42,569 bases of DNA, taken from assembly GCA_035528275.1 (NCBI GenBank), contig DATKYV010000246.1, positions 1 to 42,569 on the forward strand. Direction: 5' to 3'. The notes beneath the pieces are model-generated. The model searched no databases. It saw only the letters and a list, made by a program, of their open reading frames with translations, and was not told the origin of the DNA. How positions within the stretch are numbered: position 1 is the first letter of the stretch; the number at the start of each line of letters is the position of its first letter. Positions 15,510 to 23,704 of this stretch are shown here, one piece after another. Both the position numbers and the translations under genes were made by a program. The stretch comes from DATKYV01 sp035528275. Lineage in GTDB: Bacteria > Acidobacteriota > Terriglobia > UBA7540.

Positions 15510-17040
15510 CCATCGCCCGATCGTGGTTCTGGATTTCGGCTCACAATACACCCAGCTCATCGCGCGGCGCATTCGCGAGATGCATATTTACTCGGTGATC
15601 GTGCCTTGCCAGATTCCCTTTGAGGATCTGGTGCGGATGAATCCGCAGGCGATCATCCTCTCGGGTGGTCCGTCGTCGGTTTACGACCCCGCCTCGCCCA
15701 CTTGCGACGACCGCGTTTTCAAGCTCAACGTGCCTACCCTGGGGATCTGTTATGGGATTCAACTGATGTCGGCCAAACTGGGGGGCAAGGTGGAGCCCGC
15801 AGGGCGGCGGGAATACGGCTTTGCGCAACTTGAGATCAGCCCGCCGAGCGAGCTTCTGGCGGGTCTGCCCTCGCCACTTCGAGTCTGGAACAGCCACGGA
15901 GACCATGTGGTCGAGGTGCCTCCCGGCTTCCGCGTTACCGGCCGGACGGAAAACGCCATTTCAGTCATAGAAAATCCTCAGGCCAAAATGTACGCGGTGG
16001 AGTTCCACCCCGAAGTCCGGCACACCGACCGGGGCGCTGAAATCCTGCGACGATTCGCGGAGGACATCTGCGGCGCCCGCCCCAACTGGTTCCCGCGCTC
16101 GTTCATCGAGGAGACGACGGAGCGTGTCCGTGCCGAAGTGGGCGATGGCCGCGCGCTCTGCGCGCTGTCGGGCGGAGTGGACTCCGCCGTGGCGGCCACC
16201 CTGGTGGGCAGAGCGATTGGCGATCGCCTCGTCTGCGTCTTTGTGGACAACGGGCTGCTCAGGAAAAACGAATTCGAGCGGGTGACGGCGAAGCTCCGGG
16301 AGCAGGCCCACTTGAACGTCAAAGCTGTGGACCGCTCTGAACGATTCCTCAAGAGGCTCAAAGGCGTGACGAACCCGGAGCAAAAGAGGAAGATCATCGG
16401 GGAGGAATTCATCCGGGTCTTCGAAGAAGAGGCGAGAAACCTGGGGGAGATCCAATTCCTCGTTCAGGGCACGCTGTACCCCGATGTCATTGAGTCGGTG
16501 TCGGTGAAGGGTCCCTCCGCCACCATCAAGAGCCATCACAACGTGGGCGGATTGCCCGCGGACCTGCGGTTCAAGCTTATCGAGCCGTTGCGCGAACTGT
16601 TCAAGGACGAAGTGCGGCAAGTGGGAAGGGAATTGGGCTTAGGAGACGATGTCGTGAGCCGGCAGCCTTTTCCGGGGCCGGGGTTGGCCGTGAGGATCGT
16701 CGGCGAAGTCACCAAGGAGCGGCTCCGCATGGTCCGGGAGGCCGACGCGATTGTCCAGGAAGAGGTCCGCGGCGCCGGCCTCTATACGAAACTGTGGCAG
16801 TCTTTTGCCGTGCTATTGCCGGTTTCCAGCGTGGGAGTAATGGGGGATGCCCGGACCTACGCCTCGACAGTCGCCGTTCGGGCGGTTGAATCCGAGGATG
16901 GGATGACCGCCGATTGGGCGAAGCTCCCCCCGGCGCTTCTCGAGCGGGTCTCCACCCGTATCGTCAACGAAGTAAAAGGGGTCAACCGTGTGGTCCTCGA
17001 CATTACGTCCAAGCCGCCGGGGACCATCGAATGGGAATAA
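15475..17040 (+). CDS. guaA: GMP synthase (glutamine-hydrolysing)
   Basis: Converts XMP to GMP with glutamine and ATP in purine synthesis. The class I glutamine amidotransferase domain has the nucleophile C92 in LGICYGIQ and the His-Glu of EFHPEVRHT. The ATP-pyrophosphatase domain has the P-loop SGGVDSAVAATL. The C-terminal dimerisation domain ends KPPGTIEWE as usual. From 15475 the protein has 521 residues. A second in-frame ATG at 15499 gives 513 residues and a more typical N-terminus (MNQSHRPIVVLDFGSQYTQ). Neither start has a strong ribosome site, so the true start is open. The extra residues derive from the inverted repeat. It probably has its own promoter or reads through from leuS. Confidence 0.97.
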   Translation: MIQSRNDSMNQSHRPIVVLDFGSQYTQLIARRIREMHIYSVIVPCQIPFEDLVRMNPQAIILSGGPSSVYDPASPTCDDRVFKLNVPTLGICYGIQLMSAKLGGKVEPAGRREYGFAQLEISPPSELLAGLPSPLRVWNSHGDHVVEVPPGFRVTGRTENAISVIENPQAKMYAVEFHPEVRHTDRGAEILRRFAEDICGARPNWFPRSFIEETTERVRAEVGDGRALCALSGGVDSAVAATLVGRAIGDRLVCVFVDNGLLRKNEFERVTAKLREQAHLNVKAVDRSERFLKRLKGVTNPEQKRKIIGEEFIRVFEEEARNLGEIQFLVQGTLYPDVIESVSVKGPSATIKSHHNVGGLPADLRFKLIEPLRELFKDEVRQVGRELGLGDDVVSRQPFPGPGLAVRIVGEVTKERLRMVREADAIVQEEVRGAGLYTKLWQSFAVLLPVSSVGVMGDARTYASTVAVRAVESEDGMTADWAKLPPALLERVSTRIVNEVKGVNRVVLDITSKPPGTIEWE

Positions 17041-17110
17041 CCATCCCCCCACTGCTGAACGGACGAGCGGGAGACGGTCAGTGTTAACCTGGGTGCAACT
17101 CGAACGGACT

Positions 17111-17485
17111 TTACCGACTCGCCAGTTTATGAGCCATGTACAGCAAGAGCTGGCGGTCCTTCTCATCGATCCTCGAGAGGAGCCTTCGAACCTTTTCGAA
17201 GAAGCGCATTTCCTTTTGCGTTTCTTCGTCCATGTCGAGCTCCTCGGTGGACCGGCGCCTGCTCAGGTTTGGCAGCGGAGGCGGTTCGTCTCCCTCGTAG
17301 AATAGCTGATATAGAGGGATTTCCAGAGCTGACGCGAGCTTCTCCAGGGTTTCAATGGAAGGGATAGTATGTCCATTCTCGACCCGAGAGATGTAGCAGC
17401 GCAGCAGCCCAGTCCGTTTCTCAATGTCACCCTGCGAGAACTTCTTGCCCTCGCGTAAGGCTCTTAGACGTGTTCCGATTACCAT
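17111..17485 (-). CDS. XRE-family transcriptional regulator
   Basis: 124-residue DNA-binding protein. The N-terminal helix-turn-helix (RLRALREGKKFSQGDIEKRT then LLRCYISRVENGHTIPSIE) is a clear Cro/C1-type domain, residues about 5-60, ending LYQLFYEGDE. A charged C-terminal half (residues 75-124) ends in a helix (DRQLLLYMAHKLASR) that may dimerise. There is no ligand-sensing domain. Convergent with guaA and divergent from the ECF sigma gene, so it may control either itself or the sigma operon. No ribosome site precedes the ATG, and a promoter-like sequence is placed so that transcription would start at the A of the ATG. Confidence 0.9.
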   Translation of the reverse strand: MVIGTRLRALREGKKFSQGDIEKRTGLLRCYISRVENGHTIPSIETLEKLASALEIPLYQLFYEGDEPPPLPNLSRRRSTEELDMDEETQKEMRFFEKVRRLLSRIDEKDRQLLLYMAHKLASR

Positions 17486-17491
17486 GGGACC

Positions 17492-17520
17492 ATTCTTTCA
17501 CATCGTAATAATGCGGTCAA
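17492..17520 (-). promoter_or_regulatory. Candidate promoter giving a leaderless XRE transcript
   Basis: Read on the minus strand: TTGACC (17520-17515), a 17-base spacer, then AAGAAT (17497-17492). Only six bases separate the -10 from the ATG at 17485, so the expected start point is the A of ATG. This agrees with the lack of a Shine-Dalgarno sequence. Confidence 0.4.
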
Positions 17521-17565
17521 CGAAAATCTGAAGCTGGCGGCGGCCCTCTGGTGGGGGCGATCGAA

Positions 17566-17592
17566 TGTAACCTGGGAAGCACCTCGTTCGTC
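17566..17592 (+). promoter_or_regulatory. Candidate ECF-type promoter before the sigma factor gene
   Basis: TGTAAC (17566-17571), 17 bases, CGTC (17589-17592). This resembles ECF sigma promoters of the TGTAAC-N17-CGAC class. It would start transcription near 17600, about 28 bases before the sigma factor ATG, and suggests autoregulation. Confidence 0.4.
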
Positions 17593-17627
17593 CCTCTAGT
17601 TGAGGACGGCGTTATGATGGTAGTCGA

Positions 17628-18224
17628 ATGCAGAGTCCCCAGCCCAGCGCAGCCCAGGAAACGGCGTGGATCAGGCGTGCTCAGGCCGGGGACCGCGAGG
17701 CCTTTGGGCAGCTGGTGGAGCGGTACCAGAAGCGCGTGTTCGCCCTGGTCTTCCACCTCCTTTACCGCCGGGACGAGGTGGAGGACATCGCTCAGGAGAT
17801 ATTCTTCAAGGTCTTCCGGACAATCGGCAGCTATAATCATCGTGCCTCGTTCGGCACCTGGCTCAATCGGGTGGCGGTCAATCACTGCTACGACTACCTG
17901 CGCAGAATCCGAGCCTCGCGAGTCAGCTACTTCGGTGAGTTGACTGATGAGCAGCGTCACCAGCTCGAATCTGGAACGGAGAGCGGGGGAGCGAGCGGCT
18001 TCAATGCCGAACGGCGCATCGTGCTGCGGGACCTGGTCGCCAAGCTCCTCGATAGGGCGCCGGCGGATGATCGGGTGGTCCTGGCGCTCAAGGAATTGCA
18101 GGACCTTTCGGTGGAGGAGATTGCCGACACGCTGAAGCTGAAACCCAGCACCGTCAAGGTCCGGTTGCACCGCGCCCGGAAACGGATGCTAGAGGATTTG
18201 AAAAGCCTGCAGCGGGGAAGGTGA
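17628..18224 (+). CDS. ECF RNA polymerase sigma factor
   Basis: 198-residue sigma-70 family factor of the extracytoplasmic-function group. Region 2 covers AFGQLVERYQKRVFALVFHL with DEVEDIAQEIFFKVFRTI and FGTWLNRVAVNHCYDYLRR. A linker of about 35 residues follows. Region 4 has LQDLSVEEIADTLKLKPSTV, then KVRLHRARKRM, the -35-binding helix-turn-helix. A zinc anti-sigma gene begins three bases after its stop, so the pair is almost certainly a sigma/anti-sigma switch. The promoter-like TGTAAC-N17-CGTC upstream fits self-activation. The inducing signal is not known, but the next genes (Spy-like chaperone, exporter) point to envelope stress. Confidence 0.94.
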   Translation: MQSPQPSAAQETAWIRRAQAGDREAFGQLVERYQKRVFALVFHLLYRRDEVEDIAQEIFFKVFRTIGSYNHRASFGTWLNRVAVNHCYDYLRRIRASRVSYFGELTDEQRHQLESGTESGGASGFNAERRIVLRDLVAKLLDRAPADDRVVLALKELQDLSVEEIADTLKLKPSTVKVRLHRARKRMLEDLKSLQRGR

Positions 18225-18227
18225 GCC

Positions 18228-18710
18228 ATGCGATGCGAAGCGGTTCGAGAGATCATCGAGGAAGTCGGGCCGGAGGAGATGACTGGTGGGGTTCGCGAAC
18301 ATCTCTTGAAGTGCGCCGACTGCGCGGCCTATGCGCGGGACTGGCGACTGGTTCACTCGGGGTTTCAGGGCCTGCGTGAGGAGGCGGTTTCCGAAGCGAC
18401 GATCGGCTTCGCTGCGCGCCTGGTCCGGCGGCTGGATGAGGTGGGCGCACCGAGCCCGGGCGATGCGTTTCTGGAGCAGGTGGGCCGTCGCTTTGTCTAT
18501 GTCACACTGCTGGTGACCTTCGCACTTTTGCTGGCTCTGGCGTTGCCGCCCTCCGGACCCTTGCGCGGGCCGACGGTCTCGGAGCTGCTGTCCACGGAGC
18601 CGGAGGTGGCCGTGGCCGTGAACGACCCGGTTTTCCCCTATGAGCTTTCGACCGCGTCGGAATTAGCGCCGGATAGCGCGCCCGGCGTCAAGGATGGAAC
18701 TCAACGATGA
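18228..18710 (+). CDS. Zinc-binding anti-sigma factor (membrane-anchored)
   Basis: 160-residue anti-sigma factor with the ZAS zinc motif. C3 (MRCEAV) and H25-x3-C29-x2-C32 (EHLLKCADC) supply the four ligands. The N-terminal domain should hold the ECF sigma inactive in the cytoplasm. One transmembrane helix (about 88-106, FVYVTLLVTFALLLALALPP) puts a short acidic, Pro-rich tail of 50 residues outside. There is no obvious sensor domain in that tail. The gene lies three bases after the sigma gene and overlaps the next gene by four bases (ATGA). A redox or proteolytic release mechanism is possible but not shown. Confidence 0.88.
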   Translation: MRCEAVREIIEEVGPEEMTGGVREHLLKCADCAAYARDWRLVHSGFQGLREEAVSEATIGFAARLVRRLDEVGAPSPGDAFLEQVGRRFVYVTLLVTFALLLALALPPSGPLRGPTVSELLSTEPEVAVAVNDPVFPYELSTASELAPDSAPGVKDGTQR

Positions 18711-19078
18711 CCCGTCGAGCTTACATTTACTTCGTCGCCACCTTTTTGCTGGGAATTGTTGTGGGTGGCGCTGGTGTCCTCTTCTATGCGTGGAACACCG
18801 GGCTGTGGCACCGCCGGCCGAGCAATGAGCGGATTGTCCGGCGCCTGACGCGGGATCTGAACCTCTCCCCAACGCAGATGGAACAGCTCAAGCAGATCAT
18901 GGACGACTCGGAGAAGAAGATTGGAGAATTGAGGACGCAGGTCGGGCCGCAATTCGACGCGATTCGGGAGGAAGGGCACGAGCGAATCCGAAAGATTCTG
19001 AGCCCGGAACAACTGCAGAAGTTCAACGAGCTCGTTCGCCGTCACGGGGAGCGCAGAAAGCGGGGCAGGGCTCCCTGA
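18707..19078 (+). CDS. Membrane-anchored Spy/CpxP/ZraP-like periplasmic protein
   Basis: 123 residues: an N-terminal membrane anchor (RAYIYFVATFLLGIVVGGAG) and an all-helical periplasmic part. Two LTxxQ-like repeats, LNLSPTQMEQLKQI and ILSPEQLQKFNELV, resemble those of Spy, CpxP and ZraP chaperones or metal sensors. A basic tail (RRHGERRKRGRAP) follows. Family assignment is by motif and layout only. It is translationally coupled to the anti-sigma gene (ATGA overlap), so it is probably part of the stress response or of its sensing arm. Confidence 0.7.
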   Translation: MTRRAYIYFVATFLLGIVVGGAGVLFYAWNTGLWHRRPSNERIVRRLTRDLNLSPTQMEQLKQIMDDSEKKIGELRTQVGPQFDAIREEGHERIRKILSPEQLQKFNELVRRHGERRKRGRAP

Positions 19079-19156
19079 CCCAAGGCCACCTGCGGAGCGA
19101 CAGACCCAGGTTCTCTCCACTGCCTGACCCACCGGAAGGAAAGGAAGAAACGAGTT

Positions 19157-20539
19157 ACGGCGATTTAGGATTATTACCAAAACCACAAAAAGCCCGTCCT
19201 GCTGGGGGCGATCGCGCTCGCGGTACTTGTGACGGTGGGCATGGCGGTCCGCGCACGCTCCTCCGGGCCCCGGTATCTGACGGCCATCGTGCAGCGGTGG
19301 CGACATCACGGCGGCGGTGCAGGCGACGGGAACGATCAACCCTCTGACCACGGTCCCCGTGGGCTCCTCCGTGTCTGGGACCGTCCAGTACATCCTTGCC
19401 GACTTCAATACGCGGGTGCGCGCCGGACAGGTCCTGGGGCAACTCGACCCGGCAATCTACGAGGCGCAGGTCCTGCAGGCGCGCGGCAACCTGGCGCGCG
19501 CCCAGGCCGACGTCAAGAATGTGGAGGCCAGCCTGATAGGTATGCAGGCGGTTATCCAGACCAATGAAGCCAACGTGGCCCGGCTTAAGGCGGCCGACAC
19601 GTACGCGGGCGTCAATGCGCGGAGGGTTGCCGATCTCTATGAGCAGGGGATTCTGGCCGGGGACCAGCACGACATGACGCAGGCCAACATGGAGCAGTCC
19701 GCCGCCCAGGTGCGATCCGCCGAGGCGCAGCTCAACCAGGCCCGGGCGCAATTGGCCCAGACGCGCGCCCAGCTCGAACAGGCGAGGGCGCAGGTCCAAG
19801 TCATGACTGGCGCGCTGCGGCAGGCGGAAACCAGCTTGCGCTACACGACCATTCTTTCTCCCGTTGATGGCACGGCCGTGACCCGGAATATCACTGTCGG
19901 GCAATCCGTGGCGGCTTCGTTGCAGGCGCCGAACGTCTTCACCATCGCCCAGGACCTGAAGCGCATACAGGTTTACGCCAAGATCGACGAATCCGACACG
20001 GGTGACATCAAAGTAGGCACGGACGTGACCTTTCAGGTGGATTCATTCCCTAACCAGGTCTTCCACGGACGGGTCAGCGCGATTCGATTGAACGCCTACA
20101 TCGTGCAAAACGTGGTGATCTATGACACGGTGATCGCCTTTGACAATCCCGAAGAGAAGCTGCTGCCCGGCCAGACGGCCTACGTGACCATCCCCACCGG
20201 GCATGCGGCGCACACGGGGAAGGTGCCCAACGCAGCCTTGCGCTTCAAGCCCGAGCTTCCCCGCGACGAGATGCAAGCCCTTTACGCGAAATACGATATC
20301 CCGGTCTCGGCCACAGGAAGCAGCCGCACACGAGGATGGCAGGTGGTGTGGAAGCAGCTTCCCGGAAATCAATTGGAACCCGTGGCGGTGAAGATTGGAA
20401 TCACCGACTACAGTTCTTCGCAACTGTTGGAAGGGAAGCTGCAGAAGGCGACGTCCTGGTGACCGGCCAGACGATCGCCAGCAGTGAGGGGCCGCAGGGA
20501 AGTCCGCTCCAGCCTCAGCGCATGGGTGGCCGGAGGTAA
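19157..20539 (+). pseudogene. Broken MacA/HlyD-type periplasmic adaptor gene
   Basis: Membrane-fusion protein of a MacAB/YknXYZ-type exporter, about 455 residues if repaired. A strong ribosome-like GGAAAGGAAG is followed by ACG (19157), not ATG, in the frame of the N-terminus, and that frame then meets TAG at 19166. The signal anchor KKPVLLGAIALAVLVTVGMA is readable from 19187. An extra T at 19298 shifts the frame within the expected QRGDITAAVQATGTI. The main body (lipoyl-like PVGSSVSGTVQYILADFNTR, a coiled-coil hairpin rich in QARAQLAQTRAQLEQ, and a beta-barrel) is open from 19317 to 20462. One base is missing near 20445, after which the natural end (EGDVLVTGQTIASSEG to TAA at 20539) continues in another frame. 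Sequencing error is the alternative. Confidence 0.8.
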
Positions 20540-20548
20540 CCTGACTCG

Positions 20549-21366
20549 ATGCCGGAAGAAGCTGTCCAATCCCAACAGGAAATGCAGGTCCTGGAGAGCG
20601 GCACGACCCCTCTGATCCGGGTCGAGCACCTTCACAAAACCTATGACCTAGGGGAAGTGCAAGTGCACGCCCTGAGGGGGGTCACGCTTGCGGTCGAATG
20701 CGGGGAGTTCGTGGCCATCATGGGCGCCTCGGGGTCCGGAAAGTCCACATTCATGAACCTGGTGGGGTGTCTCGATCGCCCCACGCGCGGTCACTACTTC
20801 CTGGACGGCCAGGATGTGTCGCAGCTCGCCAAGCGGGAGCTCGCCCGGACCCGGAACCGAAGGATCAGCTTTGTTTTCCAGGGATTCAATCTGCTTCCCC
20901 GCACCTCGGCGGTTGAGAATGTCGAGCTCCCCTTATCTACTCCGGCGTTCCCCATGAGGAGCGTGTGAATCGCGCTCGCCTGGCGCTGCAATCGGTGGGC
21001 TTGGACGGCCGTGGGGAGCATCATCCTTCCCAGCTTTCCGGTGGACAGCAACAGCGCGTGGCGATTGCCCGGGCGCTGGTCAACAATCCTTCGCTCATCC
21101 TTGCCGACGAACCGACGGGGAACTTGGACAGCCGGACGGGCGTCGAGATCATGGAAGTGTTTCAGCGCTTGAACGGCGAGCGAAACATAACCATCCTGCT
21201 GGTGACTCACGAGCCGGACATCGCTCGTTTCGCAAAGCGAATCGTGCTCTTTCGCGATGGCAAGGTGAGGCGCGACAGTCTTGTGGAAGACCGCGCCAAC
21301 GCCAAGCTGGTGCTGGAAACCATGCCCGCCCTGGAAGACGAGGACGAAGACGAGGAGGATGTCTGA
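20549..21366 (+). pseudogene. Broken MacB/LolD-type ABC transporter ATP-binding gene
   Basis: ATPase subunit of the export system, about 272 residues if repaired. The first part has Walker A GASGSGKS (59-66) and the Q-loop FVFQGFNLLPRTS. The second part has the signature LSGGQQQR, Walker B LILADEPTGNLD and the switch His in VTHEP. Between them one base is missing near 20933-20937. The expected text after NVELPL is YSGVPHEERVNRARLALQSV, which is encoded one frame away, whereas the first frame runs into TGA at 20966-20968. No other damage was seen. It starts nine bases after the adaptor and its TGA overlaps the ATG of the permease gene. Confidence 0.82.
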
Positions 21367-22582
21367 TGGACCTGCATTCGGTTATCCGGGTGGCGTTGAG
21401 GGCGCTGGCGCGCAATAAGATGCGCACGGCGCTGACCATGCTGGGGATCATCATCGGCGTGGGCGCCGTCATCTGCACGGTGGCCATTGGCGAAGGAGCC
21501 TCGATTCAGGTTCAGGAGCAGCTCCGGAACCTCGGCGACAACATTGTGTTCGTCACCGCCGGCAATCGGACCCGGGGCGGCGTGCGGATGGGCACCGAGG
21601 CAACCAAGACACTGACGGTCGCCGACGCCAAGGCCGTCGAACAACAGTGCCCGCTGGTTTCACGCGTTTCCCCCGGCGTCTGGGCTCGCGCCCAGGTGGT
21701 TTAGGGGAATCAGAACTGGAACACCAGCATTCTCGGCGTCACCCCGAATACATGGAAATCCGTCGTTGGCCCTTGGCAAGCGGCGGCGTCTTTTCGCAGC
21801 GGGATGTGGACGCGGCGGCGAATGTCTGCCTGATCGGGCGGACGGTTGTCGAGAATCTCTTTGGAGATGAAGACCCGCTGGGGAAGACGATTCGCGTCCC
21901 GAATATTCCGTTTCGGGTGGCGGGAGTGCTGGCGCCGAAGGGACAGTCGCCTTTCGGGCGGGACGAAGACGACATGATCCTCATGCCGTTCACGACCGTG
22001 CAGAAGAAAATCGCCGGCATCGACTGGGTTAATCACATCATGTGCTCGGCCATTTCGCCGGAGGCCATCCACGCCGCCCAGCAGGACATCGCCGCGTTGC
22101 TGCGCCAGCGGCACAAGTTGCGGGAAGATGAAGATGACGATTTTATCATCCGCAGCCCGACGGATCTGGCGACCGTCCAGGCCCAGGCGGGCCGCATCAT
22201 GACCCTGCTGCTGGCCAGTATTGCTTCCGTATCGCTGCTCGTCGGCGGTATTGGCATCATGAATATCATGCTGGTCTCGGTGACGGAGCGCACCCGCGAA
22301 ATCGCCGTGCGAATGGCCGTGGGCGCGACGGAGCAGGACGTTCAGCGGCAATTCCTCAGCGAAGCGATGGTGCTCAGCCTGCTGGGCGGCGCTGTGGGGG
22401 TGATGGCCGGGGTGGGGGGCTCCATGGCCGTCTCCAGCATGCTTCAGTGGCCGACGAGTGTTCCGCCGCAAGCCATCGCCATCGCCGTGCTCTTCTCGAC
22501 GGGCGTGGGAATATTCTTTGGCTACTATCCGGCCCGGAAGGCCGCGCGACTCGATCCGATTGAAGCCCTCCGATACGAGTGA
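21366..22582 (+). pseudogene. Broken MacB/YknZ-type ABC permease gene
   Basis: Permease of the export system, about 405 residues if repaired. The N-terminal part has the usual first helix (MRTALTMLGIIIGVGAVI) and MacB periplasmic core (QVQEQLRNLGDNIVFV). It stops at TAG (21702-21704) where Tyr is expected. The same frame then continues sensibly as GNQNWNTSILGVTP. One base is missing near 21746, and the rest (EYMEIRRWPLASGG onward) is in another frame to the stop at 22582. The C-terminal FtsX domain is complete: SVSLLVGGIGIMNIMLVSVT, three more helices and the closing YYPARKAARLDPIEALRYE. A nonsense change plus a frameshift in one gene argues for decay, unless the assembly is poor here. Confidence 0.82.
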
Positions 22583-22651
22583 ATGGAAGCGAGCGGAGGG
22601 ACCACCGAAGTCAGGCGTCTCCCTTGGAAGGTGAAGAAAGGTTTGGAACCT

Positions 22652-23044
22652 ATGAAATTGAACCGACTAACTGCCACGCTTTTCATCTTGATGGCTGCCG
22701 TGCTGCCCGGCCAATTCTTGCCAATCTCTATGCGGGCCGAGGAAAATGCCGCGCCAAAGGGAAAAACGGCGGGCGAGTTTTTCATTGTTTCGTCTGTGGA
22801 TGTGAAACAGAAACAGATTGTCCTCAAGCGGCCGACCGAGGTCACCGAACTGATTCAGATTTCCGATAAGACGGTTTATCTCAACGAGGAAGGGAGGAAG
22901 GTCCAGTTCGAAAACCTGCGCGCCGGCGACACGGTCTGAGTTACGTTCAGCGGAAACGCCCAAGGGGTCCGCACAGCCAGACAGATCAGGGAAGGCCCGA
23001 TGACGATCGGGGAGCTTCGCCGTCGCTACCTGAAGTTCGAGTAA
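22652..23044 (+). pseudogene. Small secreted protein of unknown function, interrupted by an in-frame TGA
   Basis: The ATG at 22652 begins a signal peptide (MKLNRLTATLFILMAAVL). A small beta-rich domain follows (GEFFIVSSVDVKQKQIVLKR, then DKTVYLNEEGRKVQFENLRA). The frame meets TGA at 22937-22939 just after GDTV. It continues without shift as VTFSGNAQGVRTARQIREGP to a natural TAA at 23044, so a Trp codon has probably become TGA. The intact form would have 130 residues and the truncated one 95. I do not recognise the family. It lies 70 bases behind the broken permease gene and shares its decayed state. Confidence 0.6.
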
Positions 23045-23129
23045 CGCCTCCGGGTTGGGCGAATCCCTAACCGGCGCACCTACTTTCCAAAACCGGCCGG
23101 CGGGATTCCGCCGCTAAACAAAGACAATC

Positions 23130-23576
23130 TCAGAAGGGAATATCTTCGTCGGTGATTTCCGGCTCGGGTGCGGGCTCTGGGGCGGGAGGTTGTTCGGCTT
23201 GGTCCCGGCTGGCGGAGGCTTGGGCAGCGCGCTCGCTATCGGCCCGTGAGCCGAGCATGGTTATCTGGCGAGCGTTTATTTCGTAAGCAGTCCGCTTGTT
23301 CCCGCTCGGGTCTTCCCACTGACGGCTTCGAATGCTTCCCTCCACGTAAATCTGCTTGCCCTTGGTGAGATACTCGCCGCAGATTTCCGCCAGTTTCCTC
23401 CAGGCGACGATGGTGTGCCACTCGGTGCGCTTCTGCTGCTCGCCGGAACGATCCTTGAAAGTCTCGTCGGTGGCCAAAGTAAAACGTGCCATCGGGGTCC
23501 CACCGGCTGTGTATTTGAGTTCAGGATCCTTCCCCAAGCGTCCGATCAGGATCACTTTGTTGACCGAACCTGCCAT
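23130..23576 (-). CDS. ssb: Single-stranded DNA-binding protein
   Basis: 148-residue SSB that coats single-stranded DNA during replication and repair. The OB fold spans residues 1-110, opening MAGSVNKVILIGRLGKDPEL and including EWHTIVAWRKLAEICGEYL and KGKQIYVEGSIRSRQWED. A low-complexity acidic Pro/Glu linker follows. The tail DEDIPF is the conserved tip that recruits partner proteins. A good ribosome site (GGGAGG) precedes the ATG. It lies downstream of cpoB by 128 bases, on the same strand. It is intact, in contrast to the damaged genes that converge on it. Confidence 0.97.
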   Translation of the reverse strand: MAGSVNKVILIGRLGKDPELKYTAGGTPMARFTLATDETFKDRSGEQQKRTEWHTIVAWRKLAEICGEYLTKGKQIYVEGSIRSRQWEDPSGNKRTAYEINARQITMLGSRADSERAAQASASRDQAEQPPAPEPAPEPEITDEDIPF

Positions 23577-23704
23577 GGCGACCTCCCCATACTCGGCGGC
23601 GTACCGCTCCGCCGATCGAGATGGCTAACGGGTTTCCCGTTGGGACGACTGGGATTGAATCACGTTATTCAAGCTTCGAAGCGGGCGGTCGTCCGCTTAA
23701 CCCA

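Noticed and set aside
17041..17110. Terminator between convergent guaA and XRE genes
   Set aside because: Only weak complementarity (ACTG with CAGT) and no U-run on either strand.
22937..22939. TGA read as selenocysteine or recoded Trp
   Set aside because: No hairpin of SECIS type was evident after it, the expected residue is Trp rather than Cys, and many intact genes here end in TGA, so recoding is unlikely.
23577..23704. Possible tRNA in the ssb-cpoB gap (GGGATTGAATCAC looks like a T-loop)
   Set aside because: No acceptor stem, D-arm or anticodon arm could be paired around it.
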